From NCBI GenBank assembly GCA_039707465.1, contig CM077647.1, positions 46,526,110-46,590,109 of the forward strand: a stretch of DNA of 64,000 nucleotides. The letters are read 5' to 3'. The DNA is from Rhabdophis nuchalis. Its lineage: Eukaryota; Chordata; Lepidosauria; Squamata; Natricidae. The notes under the pieces were generated by a model. The model saw only the letters and a program-made list of their open reading frames with translations. It searched no databases and was not told where the DNA came from. Shown here one piece after another: positions 1-12,559 of the stretch. Both the position numbers and the translations under genes were made by a program. How positions within the stretch are numbered: position 1 is the stretch's first letter; each line of letters begins with the position of its first letter.

Positions 1-689
1 CCCCTGAATTAACCCAGGTTCATAAAATGTATTCAAAGCTTTCCACTCTTACATGCAATAGAGTGCACTTTCTAAGAGATAACACCTATCTCTCTGTTCT
101 CTTGTTACAAATCCATGGCAATACTTAGAACCATTTTGTGCACACCTTAGCAGTTTCTTCTGAGAGTCATCTTAAATCAATGTTAGTTTTATACAAGTCC
201 TTTCATGCTTTGGCACTTTCCAAAGCATGAAAAGACTTGTGTAAGATGAATCAGAGTGGCAGTGAAGTAACAACAACTACCACCACCCTATATGGTATTC
301 TCAAAAAGATTTTTAGATATTTGTTCAAGGCATTTGCTATGACTAGAAGAGAAAAATAAAGAATCAGATTAAAATATAGCATCATGAATTTTGGCAGAAA
401 AATGGGTGGGATAAGATAATTTGTAAGGGTTTTTTTTCTTCATCATTTTATATTCAAAAATCAACAATAAATATAGAAGGAAAGCTGAAATAAACAAAAA
501 AATGATAGTTTTGCAGAAGCTAATTAACTAGCTTTAAATATCTGCATTTTTAGTGTAGTGAAATAAGCTTCCTTATCAACATGTCAACATGCACATGAAC
601 ATTACAACAGTAGCAAAAAGTTGCTATTGTGTAAGACTTGTTTTCATGGGAAAGAAGCACAATATCAAATAAGTAGCATTTTAGTTTTT
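1..689. other. Unique AT-rich DNA, no gene seen
   Basis: No coding region, RNA gene or recognisable mobile element was found here apart from the small hairpin at 189-244. Open frames are short and contain no recognisable domain. Confidence 0.6.
189..244. repeat. Short inverted repeat (hairpin)
   Basis: Arms at 193-213 and 220-240 are complementary over 21 bp with one mismatch, around a 6-base loop. A few weaker pairs extend the stem outward to about 25 bp. This could be a small foldback or chance structure; no transposon ends are evident. Confidence 0.6.
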
Positions 690-893
690 GTGTCTTCAAG
701 TCAATATTGATTCTTAGGGATTCCCTGGACATGTTTGCACCAGGGTTTTCAAAGTGGTTTGCCACTGCATGCTTGCTAGGGCTGAAATAAAATGATTGGT
801 CCAAGGTCACCCAGGTGGCTTCGTGCCCAAGCCAGAAATAAAACTCAGTCTTCTGCTTTCTAGCCTGATTCCTTAATCACTGCACCATACTGG
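690..893 (-). mobile_element. tRNA-derived SINE, minus strand
   Basis: Read on the minus strand, the copy starts near 893 with a tRNA-like head (GGTGCAGTGATTAAGG, an A-box-like segment). It continues through a body containing CACCTGGGTGACCTTGG and ends near 690 in GACTTGAAGACACAAAA. The organisation (tRNA-like head, unrelated body, LINE-like tail) is that of a SINE. The tail resembles the 3' end of the RTE fragment at 44395-44645. The family name is not certain; it resembles a widespread reptilian SINE. Confidence 0.6.
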
Positions 894-1228
894 TTATGGT
901 GCACCATAGTGGTTATACCGACTATTATTGGCCTGGTTTAAATATTTAATGTATGCATAAATGTTATCTTTGTAAAAGAGTACAATGTATGTACAAATGC
1001 ATCTATTGTATCCATCCCCGGATTAGTCACAGGGTATAAATATAAGAATGTCTATATCCTGAATGCAGTATAATGAATATGAATATCAAGTTTATATTTG
1101 TTCAATCTCAATTTCTCCCTAAGAATAATTTTATTCTGTAGTTTTAATACATAATTACACATGTTTATTTGTCAAGCTTACCTCACTCAGTGGACTCTTT
1201 TCTAACAAGCATTTTTCTCTTTTAAGAA

Positions 1229-1340
1229 CAGTGTTTTCCAAAATTAGCAACTTTAAGAGGTATGGACTTCAATTCTCAGAATTCTCCAGCCAGATTTGAG
1301 ATCCATATTTCTTAAAGTTGCCAAATTTGAAAAAACATTG
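1229..1340. mobile_element. Palindromic MITE-like element, hAT-type ends
   Basis: It begins CAGTGTTTTCCAAAATTAGC and ends in TTTGAAAAAACATTG, so the ends are imperfect inverted repeats. The interior holds GGACTTCAATTCTCAGAATT, a motif shared with the palindromic hAT element at 30759-30893. The flanking 8 bases (1221-1228 and 1341-1348) do not match, so boundaries are provisional. Confidence 0.45.
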
Positions 1341-3584
1341 CTGTACACAAAGCTGACTTGCTCCCTCTTTCTCTCTGCTCCTCTTCCAAATACACTTTTT
1401 TTCAGTTGTCTATTGCTTTTCTCAGGAAAACTCCAGCTTGCTGACAAGGAAATTACTTCCTTGTTGGCTGCACTTAACCATATTTATTCCCCATTTCTCA
1501 GTATAGGTAGTTCTTCTATATAGATTTCTGTAAATGGTGACTAATCTCGTTTTAACATCTTTGGAGCATGCTTTGTGGGAACCATCACTAATTTGCTGGT
1601 GGTGCTAATGAATTCTTTTCTGCTAGATTCAGAGAACGGCAGGTGAGAAACCACTGAACTGCCACAGGGGATGATCCATGATGCAAAGCAGATTCCCACA
1701 GAATGATAATGCAAGGGTATGTGTGTGTTTTAAAGGGTGGCTAATGAACAGGCCACAATTCGCACAACCATAGCCCATGATTTGTGGGCCACTAGTATGA
1801 GATTTACACAATACCTTATGTTTGAAAGAAATAGTTTCAAGTGAACTAGCAGACATTTTCCTTGTTTTAGAGAACATTTCTGAATGAATGGTTTTCATCA
1901 GTCACTAACAGGATACAAACTATGAAACCCAAATCTTCCATTCTTCTCCTGCCATTGGAACTAAATTGGCATAAGGTGAGGTAGGTTATATTAATTTTCC
2001 CTTCCCTTTTCATGCAGACATCTAAACCATGTGGAGAATCGGCATCATGAAGGGCCTCCTAAATTTTCTTTTGTGATATCTTGTGGTTGGATAATGGACA
2101 TGAAAATGAAATAGCCTACCAAGTGTGTTAAAAATTAAACAGTCTAGTATCATAGTTAAAGTTAAATAAATCATAGTTGAAGTTAATTTTAAAAATACCA
2201 GTTTAAAAAGCTTTCAGCCCTTTTCTGTTAATTGTAATATATTATAATTACTTCCCATCTTCTAACTAAAAAGTTCCAATGATTTTTTTTTGCCACTCCT
2301 TCATCACAACATTAAGCCCAGATCTTCTTGGTTCAAACAAGCGTGTTCCACCATGTATCCTGACAATGTATTGTCATATTGCCTGATTCTTTTAGAAGAT
2401 AACTGTCACATTATAGATTGTGGGTCTTATAGTTGTTAAATGTCACATTAAAATCTCACTGGGCAAAGAGGAAAGAGCACTTATTTCAGCACACTGAAGG
2501 ATGCCTTGATTAATGATATCAAGAAATGTTCTGCCAGCAGCTCTGATTTACTGGCAGAACTTGGCAATTCTTCTGGCTGCAGTTTTTAATTTTGTTCCAC
2601 CCAATTGTATCTGCCCTAAATGAAATCATTGTATAGCCTACTAAAATAGAGCTTCAGCATGATTTTCAAGTAGGCCAAATACTGTTGATGTGGATCCTGT
2701 GTTTGGATCCAAAGTTCTTAAAGAGAATTTAAAAAAAAAATTTTTTTAAAATGTTGAGGAAAGAGCAGAAACATTTCATGCTTTAATTTTTATAAGCTTC
2801 TTCTTTGTAAATATTTTTTGCTAAAACAATGAGGGAGAAGAAGCAAGGGAGGGAATGAAGTTCACACAAACAAAGGGCACGCACACAGCTAAAAGAAAAA
2901 TATGCAGAGTAATTTGAATTTCTGACTTAAGTGGAAGTGAAATATTAATCTTTTCACCTTCCAAAATCACAAAATAATTATTTATGTGTGCTTTTTGAAA
3001 AATATTAGGATTCAATTCTGATATTGGTTTCTTTTTCCAAGTTGTTTCCTCCCCCGCCCCCCAAATCTTTGATAATGTTCTGGAGTGATTTATTACAAAA
3101 ATTACAAGGGTTTTCACAACAGTTCCAGAAAGAATCAGATGGTACATCAAATAATGCATAAAACAGTGCACATTTATGAAGTAATTTTTTCACTCAGACA
3201 AATACTAACGAGATAAAGATATCAAAGATTAAAAAAATGAAAGGCAGACAATAGACAATAGCATGATTAAAGAAATTTTAAATGGAAAGCATGACTAGAT
3301 CAACCAAAGCAAATGTTTAGTAAAACTGAACTGGAACATATGAATTTACAAAGGATAAGTAATTAATATTCTGTTACATTTTGAAGAGAGTAAAACTCAT
3401 TATAACCCAATGTTGCTTGGATTCACTGAGTGTATTTGATTATGTCAGAAGTAATCTGAATCCACTGAAGGTATTAATCATTTTTAGTTTTAACCTTGGT
3501 TTATTTCTAGATATATGTTTCTATGATACTAACGTAACTCACAGTTTATTATTCAGTGTGTTCTACAATCCCAGCAAATAGGCT
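1341..3584. other. Unique AT-rich DNA, nothing recognised
   Basis: No gene, RNA or repeat family was recognised. The longest open frames (about 90-115 codons, minus strand) are compositionally ordinary for AT-rich noncoding DNA and contain no known motif. Confidence 0.55.
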
Positions 3585-3585
3585 A

Positions 3586-3650
3586 ATTAATAATAATCTT
3601 TATTGTCATTGTAAAAATTACAATGAAATTGGTTAATTCAGGGTTAAGCT
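3586..3650 (-). mobile_element. LINE 3' end, Rex1-like
   Basis: On the minus strand this reads TTTCATTGTAATTTTTACAA then TGACAATAAAGATTATTATT. The CAATGACAATAAAGAT segment followed by a short ATT repeat is a typical 3' terminus of Rex1/Babar-like LINEs. Only the tail is present, so clade assignment is tentative. Confidence 0.4.
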
Positions 3651-5204
3651 TCTTATATTCACAAAGTTCCAAACAGCATACAATATTTTCATGCCACACA
3701 ATGTAATATTACTTTAATGAATGCCTGGACTCTTCATTGCTATGGCATATACCCATAAAAATATATAAGAACTTCTCTAGTCTTTTCTTTTTAATGGAAG
3801 GAACAGCTGCTCATGACTGCACAGATTGAGTGCATCTTGTGATTTGCATGGAGAATAGGCTATCAATATAAAACAAGAATTCAAAGCTGCTGAGCCATGC
3901 ACAGCTACACATAGATGAAGAACATATTCTGAATTTTGTTTTGCTTTAACTAACTACGGCTATGTGGTTGTGCACTGAAAAAACGTAGTGTAAACATAAT
4001 CTTCATAATGAAATACTGAAGCAGTGAATGACTCCTTTTTCTAATCTCAGCAAGATACTTCAGGGCATTTTGTTAGGCTTTCTCAAGAGGTAGTTTACAT
4101 TATGTGTGAAAAGACATTCATTTGCCTTTCTGGCAGTGAGATCTAGAAATGAAGTGGAAACAGTATAATTAGAAGTGCATGGCCCGTGGGTTTAAAAATA
4201 GAAATTAGGATAGGAAAGGATACTGATTGAAACATTTGAGAAAGACAACAAATTCAGTTTAGGGAAGTGAATAAAATTCAATACCTTAGGTCTATTAATA
4301 GGAGAAGACTTTATATTGAACCATGGAGTGAAGTGCTCTTGAACACAGCTAGAATAGAAACCATGTTAAAATAAGCCTATCATGTACAAATTTTCCTAGC
4401 ATTGCATATATCATTTGAATCGGTTACCACAATTTCCTGTGCTCGTAACAGAAGATGTTTCTTTTTTATTTTGCTGCTCTATTATTCAATATGTAAAAGG
4501 CTCATATATGTATTGATTTGTGGTTTGCAACTATCATAGGATGGGTAATCCACTGAAAGCATGAACTGACTTTTTCTTTTTGTGGAGCTTCAGTGGGTGA
4601 TTCACTCCTGAGTCATTCTGCTAAGTCTTCCCACTGCCTCTTAGGTGGCTTGTGTTTCTTTCATCTGTTTTAAGTCTACCGTGAAGTTTATCATGAAGTT
4701 TTTACTTATTTCATGTTCCAAACTTTATTGATTGCTTTTTCTTTTTGGTTAGCAAGGACTTTAAAGGCTACAAGAGTTGCTAGGGCTGCTTATATTCTGG
4801 AACTTCAGTTGGTTGACACATTAAGAATTGCAAACATATGAAAGATTTCACTTTCACAGCTTTGGGGGCCATTATGTGACCCTAAGGCCTCAAGCAACAG
4901 CAAATAAGATATAAGGGAAGGATTGTAAGTGTCACAAAGGAGACTAGTCTATCTCTAATTAAAGGACTAAGAGGTTATGCAAATATTTTTTCTAAGCCCA
5001 AAAGGCCTATCATAAAAGACATTTTTGGCAAAATTGATAAATAAGAATCTGCTGTATATCATATTACATACTTCATTAATTAAGAAATCTCAAGACATAA
5101 GAAAAAGAGGTATCTCTTTGACTCACCTTGACAAAGATTACCAAACTCATTAAGCGTGAGCCCCAAAAGGGCTTTTTCAAGAGGCAACTGGATTTTCTTT
5201 GTTT
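3651..5204. other. Unique DNA, nothing recognised
   Basis: AT-rich sequence without a recognisable gene or repeat. Minus-strand frames near 5076-5340 lie at the edge of the Rex1 3' region and look noncoding. Confidence 0.5.
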
Positions 5205-6246
5205 TCCTTGAACACAGTAGAATAGAATTCTTTGTTGGCCAAGTGTGATTGGACACACAAGAATTTGCCTTTGGTACATATGCTCTCAGTGTACATAAGG
5301 AGAATAAAATACATTCATTAAGAATCATAAGATACAGCACTTAGGGATAGTAATAGGTTACTAAATAAGCAATCAAATCATACTAGGAAACAAACAAAAC
5401 AATATAAATCATAGAGATACAAGCAACATGGTTATAGTCATAAGTGGGAGGAGATAGATAATAGGGAGGATGACAAGAATAATAATAATACAGTCTTAGT
5501 AAATAGTTTGACAGAGTTGAGGGAATTATTTGTTTAGTAGAGTGATGGCATTCAGGGAGAAATTGTTCTTGTGTCTAGTTTTTCTTATGTGCAGTGCGCT
5601 ATATATAGTATTGTTTTGATGCTAGAAGTTGAAACAATTATGTCCAGGATGTGAAGGTTCTGTAGATATTTTCACAGCCCTCTTTTTGACTCTTGCAGTA
5701 TACATTTCCACAATGGAAGGCCAGTTGGTAGCAATTGTTTTTTCTGCAGTTCTAGTTATCCATTGAAGTCTGTGTCTGTCTTGTTTGATTGCAGAACCAA
5801 ACCAGAGTTTCAGATGTGCAGATGACAGACTCAATAATTCCTCTGTAGAACTGAATCAGCAGCTCCTTGGGAAGTATGAGCTTTCTGAGTTGGAACAGAA
5901 AGAACATTCTTTATTTTTTAATGACATTTTTCATGTTAGGTGTCCATTTTAAGTATTGACATATGATAGAACCTAGAAACGTAAAGGTCTCTACTGTTGA
6001 TACTGCGTTGTCTAGTATTGTAAGAGGTGATAGTATAGGAAAGTTTCTCTTAAAATCTATCACCATTTCTACAGTTTTGAGAGTGTTTAGTTCAAGATTG
6101 TTCCGGTTGCACCACAAGGCTAGTTGTTCACCCTCCCATCTGCATACAAATTTGTAGTTGTCTTGAATGAGACCAATACTGTTGTATCATCTGCAAACTT
6201 CAGTATTTTAACAGAGGGATCTTTTCAGATGCAGTTATTGGTGTAT
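5205..6246 (-). mobile_element. Rex1/Babar LINE, 3' half
   Basis: Minus-strand LINE containing the C-terminal part of a Rex1/Babar reverse transcriptase and its 3' UTR. The 5' half of the same copy lies at 10023-10568, displaced by the L2 insertion at 6247-10022. The left junction falls just after GTGTAT (6241-6246) and the reading resumes at AGAGAGGAGAG (10023). The 3' limit near 5205 is judged from where recognisable 3'-UTR sequence fades. Confidence 0.7.
5622..6225 (-). pseudogene. Rex1/Babar reverse transcriptase, C-terminal fragment
   Basis: Broken ORF2 of the Rex1 element. From 6225 leftward the minus strand encodes KFADDTTV, the catalytic motif C of the polymerase. A segment around 6117-5911 follows, with NNLELNTLKTVEMVIDFKRN and FLGSIICQYLKWTPN, the conserved block after the active site. 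The C-terminal segment at 5834-5622 includes TRTAEKTI and EPSHPGHNCF, matching the characteristic ADPSHPGH block of Rex1/Babar proteins. The segments lie in different frames with stops between them, so the copy is dead. The protein would copy its own RNA at a nicked target site. Confidence 0.75.
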
Positions 6247-9200
6247 GTGGTCTTAAAGACCTTGGAGTGAGTGCGTGGGATTGGAGGAGGTTAATTGAGC
6301 CATTTGAGGGCTGCATCTTACACCAGGCCGCATGATGGATTAACTAGTCATGCAGCACTAAATGCGAACTATGCCCATTTGGCCGGAAAAAAGACAGATG
6401 GATGGGGCCTGTAATGGGACTGGATTCGATCTCCCCATCCATAAGATTCTGGTCTGTCTGACTTTACCCCCCATCCTGAAGACTATTTCGGCACTAATTC
6501 ACTTTACTTTCGGACTTGTGTTTGCCTTCCTGGACTTGGACTACCTCTGGGGCTTTTATCATGTACTCTAGGCACGACTTCCTTGGCCTGCGGGAGTCTC
6601 CCCTCTCGCAGGCTTGGCCCTCCTGTCTAACACAGGCCCACCTCGATGATGGATTGATTATTCCTGAGAGGTGGGCGAAGCGCAAGTTGAGGGGGTTTTT
6701 GGGGAGGTTTTTAATTCGGTTTTTAGGGGGTTCCAGGGAAGAGGAGAAAAATAGTCCAGGGAGGGGACAGCAAATGAGGCCGGCGGGCGGAAGTAGGGTA
6801 ACGGAGGAAGGGGAGGGGGGGTCATTTCCACGGTGGCTTTTTCCATCGACTCGGTCTTGGGGAGGGGCAGGGGCAGAGGGAGACGGAATGGTCATCATCG
6901 GTTGGAAGACCGTGGCCGCTGGATTCAGGCGGTCACGTGCTCCAACTCTCCGCTCTCCCATTGCAGACTAGGTGGGCAGGAATAACAGACCCGGGGCCCT
7001 AGGCTGATGTTATGCAATGCCAGGTCCGTGGTTCAGAAAGCCCCCCTCATCTATGACCTTGTGTCAGAGGGGGACCCGGACCTGGTGGGTATAACAGAAA
7101 CCTGGCTGGGCCATGAAGGGGGCCTACCCCTCGTGGACATGTGCCCACCAGGTTACCGCGCCTTCCATCAGCCTAGGGCCCTAGGGAGGGGTGGGGGAGT
7201 GGCGATTATGGTTAAGGAAGGTCTCGAGCGGAAGGAGACCACAGTCCCTCAGACAACCGGGTGTGAATCTCTCTGTGTGAGATGGGGCCTAGGGAGGCAG
7301 TTCGGCGTGTTAGTTGTATACCTGGCTCCTCGCTATGCAACAACAGCCCTGCCTGAGCTCCTAGAGGTGATAGCCGAGGCGGCAGTTGAGACCCCCAGAC
7401 TAGTAGTCATGGGGGACTTTAACTTGCCATCGGTGGGCGAAGCCTCTGGAGCAGCTCGGGAGTTCATGGCCTCCATGACGGCCATGGACCTGACCCAGGT
7501 AGTTTTAGGCCCTACTCACGAAGGGGGAAACACGCTGGATTTGATCTTTGTCTCGGGACAGTGGAGTTGTGATCTGTGAATAGGGGATCTAGCCATCACT
7601 CCCTTGTCATGGACAGATCATGCTCCCCTCCAGCTGGACTTTCCAATCGCTTCACCTCACCGCGGGGAGGCGGAACCGGATACTCCTAGATGGTTCCGCC
7701 CCAGGCTCCTAATGGACCCGGAAAGGTTCCAGAGGGAGCTTGGGCCAATTCCTGTGACCCTGCCTCGTGACTCGACTGAGGACCTAGTGGCCGCATGGTT
7801 AAGTGCGGCTGCAGGGGCCTTGGACTGAGTCGCGCCCTTGCGGCCTCTCTTGCGGCGACGAATCACCCAGGCTCCCTGGTTTACTGAGGAGCTTCGGGAG
7901 ATGAAGCGCCGCAAGAGATGCCTAGAGAGCAGATGGAGATCCTCTCGCTCCGAAGCCGACCGAACACTAGTGAGAACCCATATTAGGACTTACTTAGTGG
8001 CGATAAGGGTGGCCAAACGTGAGTATTGTGCCACCCTTATTGCATCCGCAGATAACCGCCCTGCCGCCCTGTTTGGGGTGACCCGCTCCCTCCTTCATCA
8101 GAGGCCGCGGGAAGCCCCTTTGCAAGGGCGAGCAGAGGAATTTGGGATTTATCTGCAGGAGAAAATCACTCGGATTCGGAATGAGCTACCCTCCATCGAC
8201 AGTGGTCCTGTGGGACTGTCCGAGACTAGTCTTGAGGCTCCTTCTTGGGAGGAGTTTGACTTTGTTACCACCGAGGATATGGACAGGTTGTCAAGGAAAC
8301 TTAGGGCGACCACATGTTTATTGGACCCGTGTCCCTCCTGGCTTGTACTGGCATCCTGGGAGACGACACGAGGCTGGCTCCAGGGCATTGTCAACGCATC
8401 TTTGAGTGAGGGGTCCTTACCTGCCATCATAAAAGAGGCGGTAGTGAGGCCCCTCCTCAAGAAGTCGTCCCTGGACCCAGCTTTATTAGAGAACTATCAT
8501 CCGGTCTCCAACCTTCACTTTTTGGTGAAGGTTGTTGAGAGTGTGGTAGCCCAACAGTTTCCGCGACACCTGGAGGAAGTTGATTATCTAGACCCGCGCC
8601 AGTCCAGCTTCCGACCCGGTCACAACACCAAGACGGCATTGGTCGCATTGGTCGATGATCTCTGGAGAGAGCGGGATAGAGGTTATTCCTCTATCCTAGT
8701 CCTATTAGACCTCTTGGCGGCTTTTGATACCATCGACCATGGTATCCTATTGCACCGACTTGGGGGGTTGGGGCTGGGAGGCACCGTTCTGCGGTGGTTC
8801 TCATCCTACCTCTCTGGTCGGTCACAATATGTGTTGACGGGAGGGCAGAGGTCGACCTGGAGGCCTCTCTTATGTGGGGTTCCTCAGGGGTCGGTCCTCT
8901 CACCCCTCCTGTTTAACAGATATATGAAGCCGCTGGGTGAGATCATCCGTGGCTTTGGGGTGGAGTACCACCTGTACGCTGATGACACTCAGCTGTACAT
9001 ATCCACCCCAAACCACCCCAACGATGCCGCCAAAGTGCTGTCCCTGTGTTTGGAAGCTGTACGGATCTGGATGGGTGGTAACAAACTCAAGCTCAACCCT
9101 GCCAAGACTGAGTGGCTGTGGTTTCCGGCACCCCAGTTCAGCCAGATTACTCCAACTCTGGCCATTGGGGGCGAAACACTGGCCCCTGTGGAGAGGGCAC

Positions 9201-10022
9201 GCAATTTGGATGTCCTCCTGGATTCCCGGCTGTCCATGGAGGATCATGTGGCGGCCGTGGCCAGGGGGGTGTTTCATCAGGTACGCCTGATGCGCCAATT
9301 GCGCCCCTTACTGGACTGGGCTGCACTTCGCACAGTCACTCAAGCTCTCGTGACGTCCCGACTCGACTACTGTAATGCTCTCTACATGGAGCTTCCCTTG
9401 AGGTGCACCCGAAAGCTACAGTTAGTCCAAAACGCAGCCGCGCGGGTGATTATGGGAGCCACTAGATGCTCCCACATAACACCAATCCTGCGCGAGCTGC
9501 ATTGGCTTCCTGTGGTCTTTTGGGTGCGCTTCAAGGTTCTGACGACCATCTTTAAAGCGCTCGGGGCCTAGTTATATGCGAGACCGCCTCCTGCCCCATA
9601 CATCCCTTAGACCGATATGCTCCCACAGAGAGGGCCTTCTCAGGGTGCCGTCGGCCGGACAATGCCGACTGGCGACACCCAGGGGAAGAGCCCTCTCTGT
9701 GGCGGGTCCAGCCCTCTGGAATGACCTACCCCCTGAATGACATACCATCACCGACCTCCGCCTCTTCCGCCAATGTCTAAAGACACATTTGTTCCAACAA
9801 GCCGGCCTAGCCTAACCTCCCATGGGGACTTTTTAGGAAGTTTTAAATTTGGGTCTTTTAAAATTTGGTTTTAGCATAGGATAGGATTATTTAATAGTTA
9901 TTTTAAATTATATTTATTGTATTTTGTATGTTTTTTAAATTTCCTGTGCGCCGCCCTGGGTCCTCTGTGGAGAAGGGCGGGATATAAATTTAAATAAAAT
10001 AAAAATAAAAAAAATAAAAAAT
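6247..10022 (+). mobile_element. Nearly complete L2-clade LINE inserted in Rex1
   Basis: A 3.8-kb plus-strand L2 retrotransposon. It has a GC-rich 5' region (6247-7006), one long ORF2 frame (7007-9815), and a 3' UTR ending in the conserved L2 tail (CCGCCCTGGGTCC near 9951, GGGCGGGATATAAATTTAAA at 9975-9994) and an (AAAAT)-type tract. It splits the minus-strand Rex1, whose sequence resumes on both sides, so it is younger than Rex1. A clear target duplication was not identified. The 5' region has a plus-strand open frame of about 150 codons (6516-6971) without recognised homology, probably incidental to its GC richness. Confidence 0.85.
7007..9815 (+). pseudogene. L2 ORF2: endonuclease plus reverse transcriptase, lightly broken
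   Basis: ATG at 7007 opens with [13 protein letters not shown], the start of the L2 apurinic-type endonuclease. Its motifs follow: [18 protein letters not shown] and SWTDHAPL (7604 onward). The reverse transcriptase follows with AFDTIDH (motif A, about 8720), [13 protein letters not shown] (motif B, about 8876) and YADDTQLY (motif C, about 8974). The L2 C-terminal block is also present (SRLDYCNALYMELPLRCTRK, about 9355, and RELHWLPVVFW). The frame from 7007 to 9571 is interrupted only by TGA at 7577 and TGA at 7826. A small deletion near 9560 shifts the last about 80 codons, which continue in another frame to TAA at 9815. In related copies here the second stop is an arginine codon position (GALDRV), consistent with CGA to TGA decay. 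In function it would nick the target and reverse-transcribe L2 RNA in place. Confidence 0.85.
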
Positions 10023-10568
10023 AGAGAGGAGAGAAGAGGAGAGAGCACACAATCCTGGGGGACTCCTGTGCTAATTTTACATGTATCTAATGTAATTTTG
10101 CCTAGCTTCACCTGTTGCTTCCTGTCCATTAGGAAGCTTTTGATCCATTTACAAGTGTAGTCAGGTACAGCTAGCTGATTTAGTTTAGTTAGAAAAATAT
10201 CTAAAATGATGGTATTGATTGCTGAGCTGAAGCGTACAAAGAGGACCCTTGCATAGGTCTTTAGAGATTCAATATGTTGTAGGATGTAGTGCAGAGTCAT
10301 ATTAACAGCATCATCTATCAATCTATTTGCCCGGTAGGCAAATTGCAGCGGGGTAGTGGTGTAACAGTGGATCTGTGATGGTTTTCAGGTGGGCCAGCAC
10401 TAGCCCTTCAAAGGTCGTCATAACTACATATGTTAGAGCAACTGGTCTGAAGTTCAATTCTTTGATGGAGGGTTTCTTTGGCACTGGGATGATAGTTTCA
10501 CTTCTTATCCAAGAAGCTTCTTCAGTTCGATAGGCATTAAAGCTGAGGTTATGAAAAAAAAACACCAT
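10023..10568 (-). pseudogene. Rex1/Babar reverse transcriptase, N-terminal half
   Basis: Continuation of the Rex1 copy at 5205-6246. Minus-strand segments encode IIPVPKKPSIKELNFRPVAL (start of the polymerase domain, about 10490-10430), VLAHLK, then STGVPQDCVLSPLL (motif B region, about 10090-10050). The motif C segment lies beyond the L2, at about 6225. A stop codon and degraded motif A (RFSSAINTI) show a dead copy. It is 5' truncated near 10568. No endonuclease is visible here, as expected for a truncated LINE. Confidence 0.7.
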
Positions 10569-10580
10569 TAAGGAATTGCT

Positions 10581-12349
10581 TTTTTTCTTCTCTATGAAAA
10601 CATTCTAAAAATAATATTTTTTCACAGCATCATAATCAAAATCAAGAGGTATGATAAAAGTCATTGCAGCTACCACATATTCTGCTTCTGAACCAACATT
10701 GCCTTTTAAATGATTACTTAAAGAAATCTTAAATAGTGTTATCATCACTGAAAATATACTTTTTTCCTTACAAAAGTTCCCCTCCAGATCTTGTTTTCAT
10801 GCTAATGTAGAAAATATATTTGAATACTCTGTAGCACATATATTGTACACACAGAGATCAAACCAACATAGATTTCAGACTTTTCTCATGAAAAAGGATA
10901 AGATGAGGAAACAGAGAGACATTTTTAATATCTTCTGTGAATTGTGCTTTCAGGTTAAGCATATGTTTCTACAAGTTAATTGCTAATGACTGCTGGTCAG
11001 CAATATCCTTTACACTTTCACATGTTTCTTCTGTTCAGCAAAGGTTGTGTACCTATATGTATTTGCTTGTTTTACTTCATTTAAGAAAAATGTGCAAGTT
11101 TTCTTTTTATGCGTTCAGAAATGGGAGGGAATCCATGTAATGCCTGCAGCTAACAGATATAAGCCTTTAGAGAACAGCCAGGGTGGTGTTGGCAGACAAT
11201 GCAGTGAGTAATCAGTTTCCTTAGGGCAATATAGCAGAAATTGTTTCAACTCATTACTTTCATTGGATGCTTAGCTATATTGCAATATGGAATGTTTTTT
11301 CTGACTTTTAGAACATCCCTAACTTTTCTTCAACTGTGCGAAGAGGTAAACTTATTGTGATCACTTTAACCTATTTCCCAGGCCTTCCTCTCTTGTGGAA
11401 ACTAATTGAAGGTCTGTTTACCTGAGGCTGCTTGTGGATGATTCTTCTCTTTGGAGACCCTTGCACACAGGAATGCTTGACCACTTTGATATTTGTGAAG
11501 CATCTACTGTGGCAACTTTTAGGTGTTGTGAAAGATCAGTCTCTTCTATAAGTCATCCTGCACACTGCAGGAATATTTTAGTTGTTTTATTGTAAATTAT
11601 TCAAAATGTGCAAGAATGGGAAGCTCTACATTATATACACAATAATGCAAAAACACAGATGCACATTCTTTAGCATTGAGTTCTTCCCAAGAACTTAGGT
11701 TATTATTATGTTTCAGCATAGCATATGTGCAGATCCAAGCATTGTGGCCTTTTGTAATTGATAGGTGGAAAGTTGTCAGTGCATAAAGTTTCTAAGTGAT
11801 GTCCAAGATTTTTTTTTTATGGAAGTATGTATGTTGATAGCTAGTGGCATCACCACAGCTGGATTCCATGGCTGCTTTATGCCATAATTTCTCAACTTTT
11901 ATATTCAGATCTTGATACTTTATTATCTTCTTCAATTCTGTCTTTCCTCGTATTGCCACATCAATTATCCGTACTTTCTTCTTTTCAGCCACAGTAAAAA
12001 AAATCATGTGTTATGAGCGAAAGTTAAATTAGTTTGCATTTGGAAATCCCATAATATTTTAACTTTATCTTCATTTTTTACTACTTTTTCAACTATATGT
12101 TCCCACAAATTTTTCATTACTATCACTTGATAGTTTTTATGGATGTTTCAGTGAATTGTTTTGTCCAATGTGTCATGTCATGTCATAGTCAGTTTGTGCA
12201 ATCTTTTTGCACAAGATGATTATTATTATTATGGTTCATTGCACAGTCAGCCAGATGTTCAGGCTGCATTGGCATTTTTATCCATCTATTGAGTTCTTCC
12301 CAGACACCTGGGATAGGAAGATGTTGTTTGATGTTGGTATTATCACAGA
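10581..12349. other. Unique DNA, nothing recognised
   Basis: AT-rich noncoding sequence. No gene, RNA or repeat family was recognised. Confidence 0.55.
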
Positions 12350-12357
12350 ATATAAAG

Positions 12358-12559
12358 CAGGGGTAAAATTCACCAGGTTCTGACAAGTTCTGGAAAACCA
12401 GTAGCGGAAATTTTGAGTAGTTCAGAGAACTGGCAAATACCAACTCTGGCTGGCCCCAGAGTGGGGAGGGAATAGAGATTTTGCAGTATCCTTTCCTTGC
12501 TATGCTCACCAAGCCACGCACACAGAACTGGTAGTAAAAAAAAATGAATTTCAATATTG
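12358..12559. mobile_element. hAT-type MITE with 8-bp target duplication
   Basis: The element starts CAGGGGTAAAATTCACCAGG and is flanked by perfect 8-bp duplications ATATAAAG at 12350-12357 and 12560-12567, diagnostic of hAT-type insertion. The interior (AACTGGCAAATACCAACTCT and the region with AAGCCACGC) is shared with the element at 43671-43976. It carries no coding capacity and would need transposase in trans. Confidence 0.75.

Noticed and set aside
6494..6971. Open frames of 155 (minus) and 151 (plus) codons before the L2 ORF2
   Set aside because: They lie in the GC-rich 5' region of the L2, are in a different frame from ORF2 and have no known motif; probably composition.
7007..9815. Reading the in-frame TGA codons of the L2 as selenocysteine or recoding
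   Set aside because: Related copies have sense codons at these places (Arg at the second), so simple mutation explains them.
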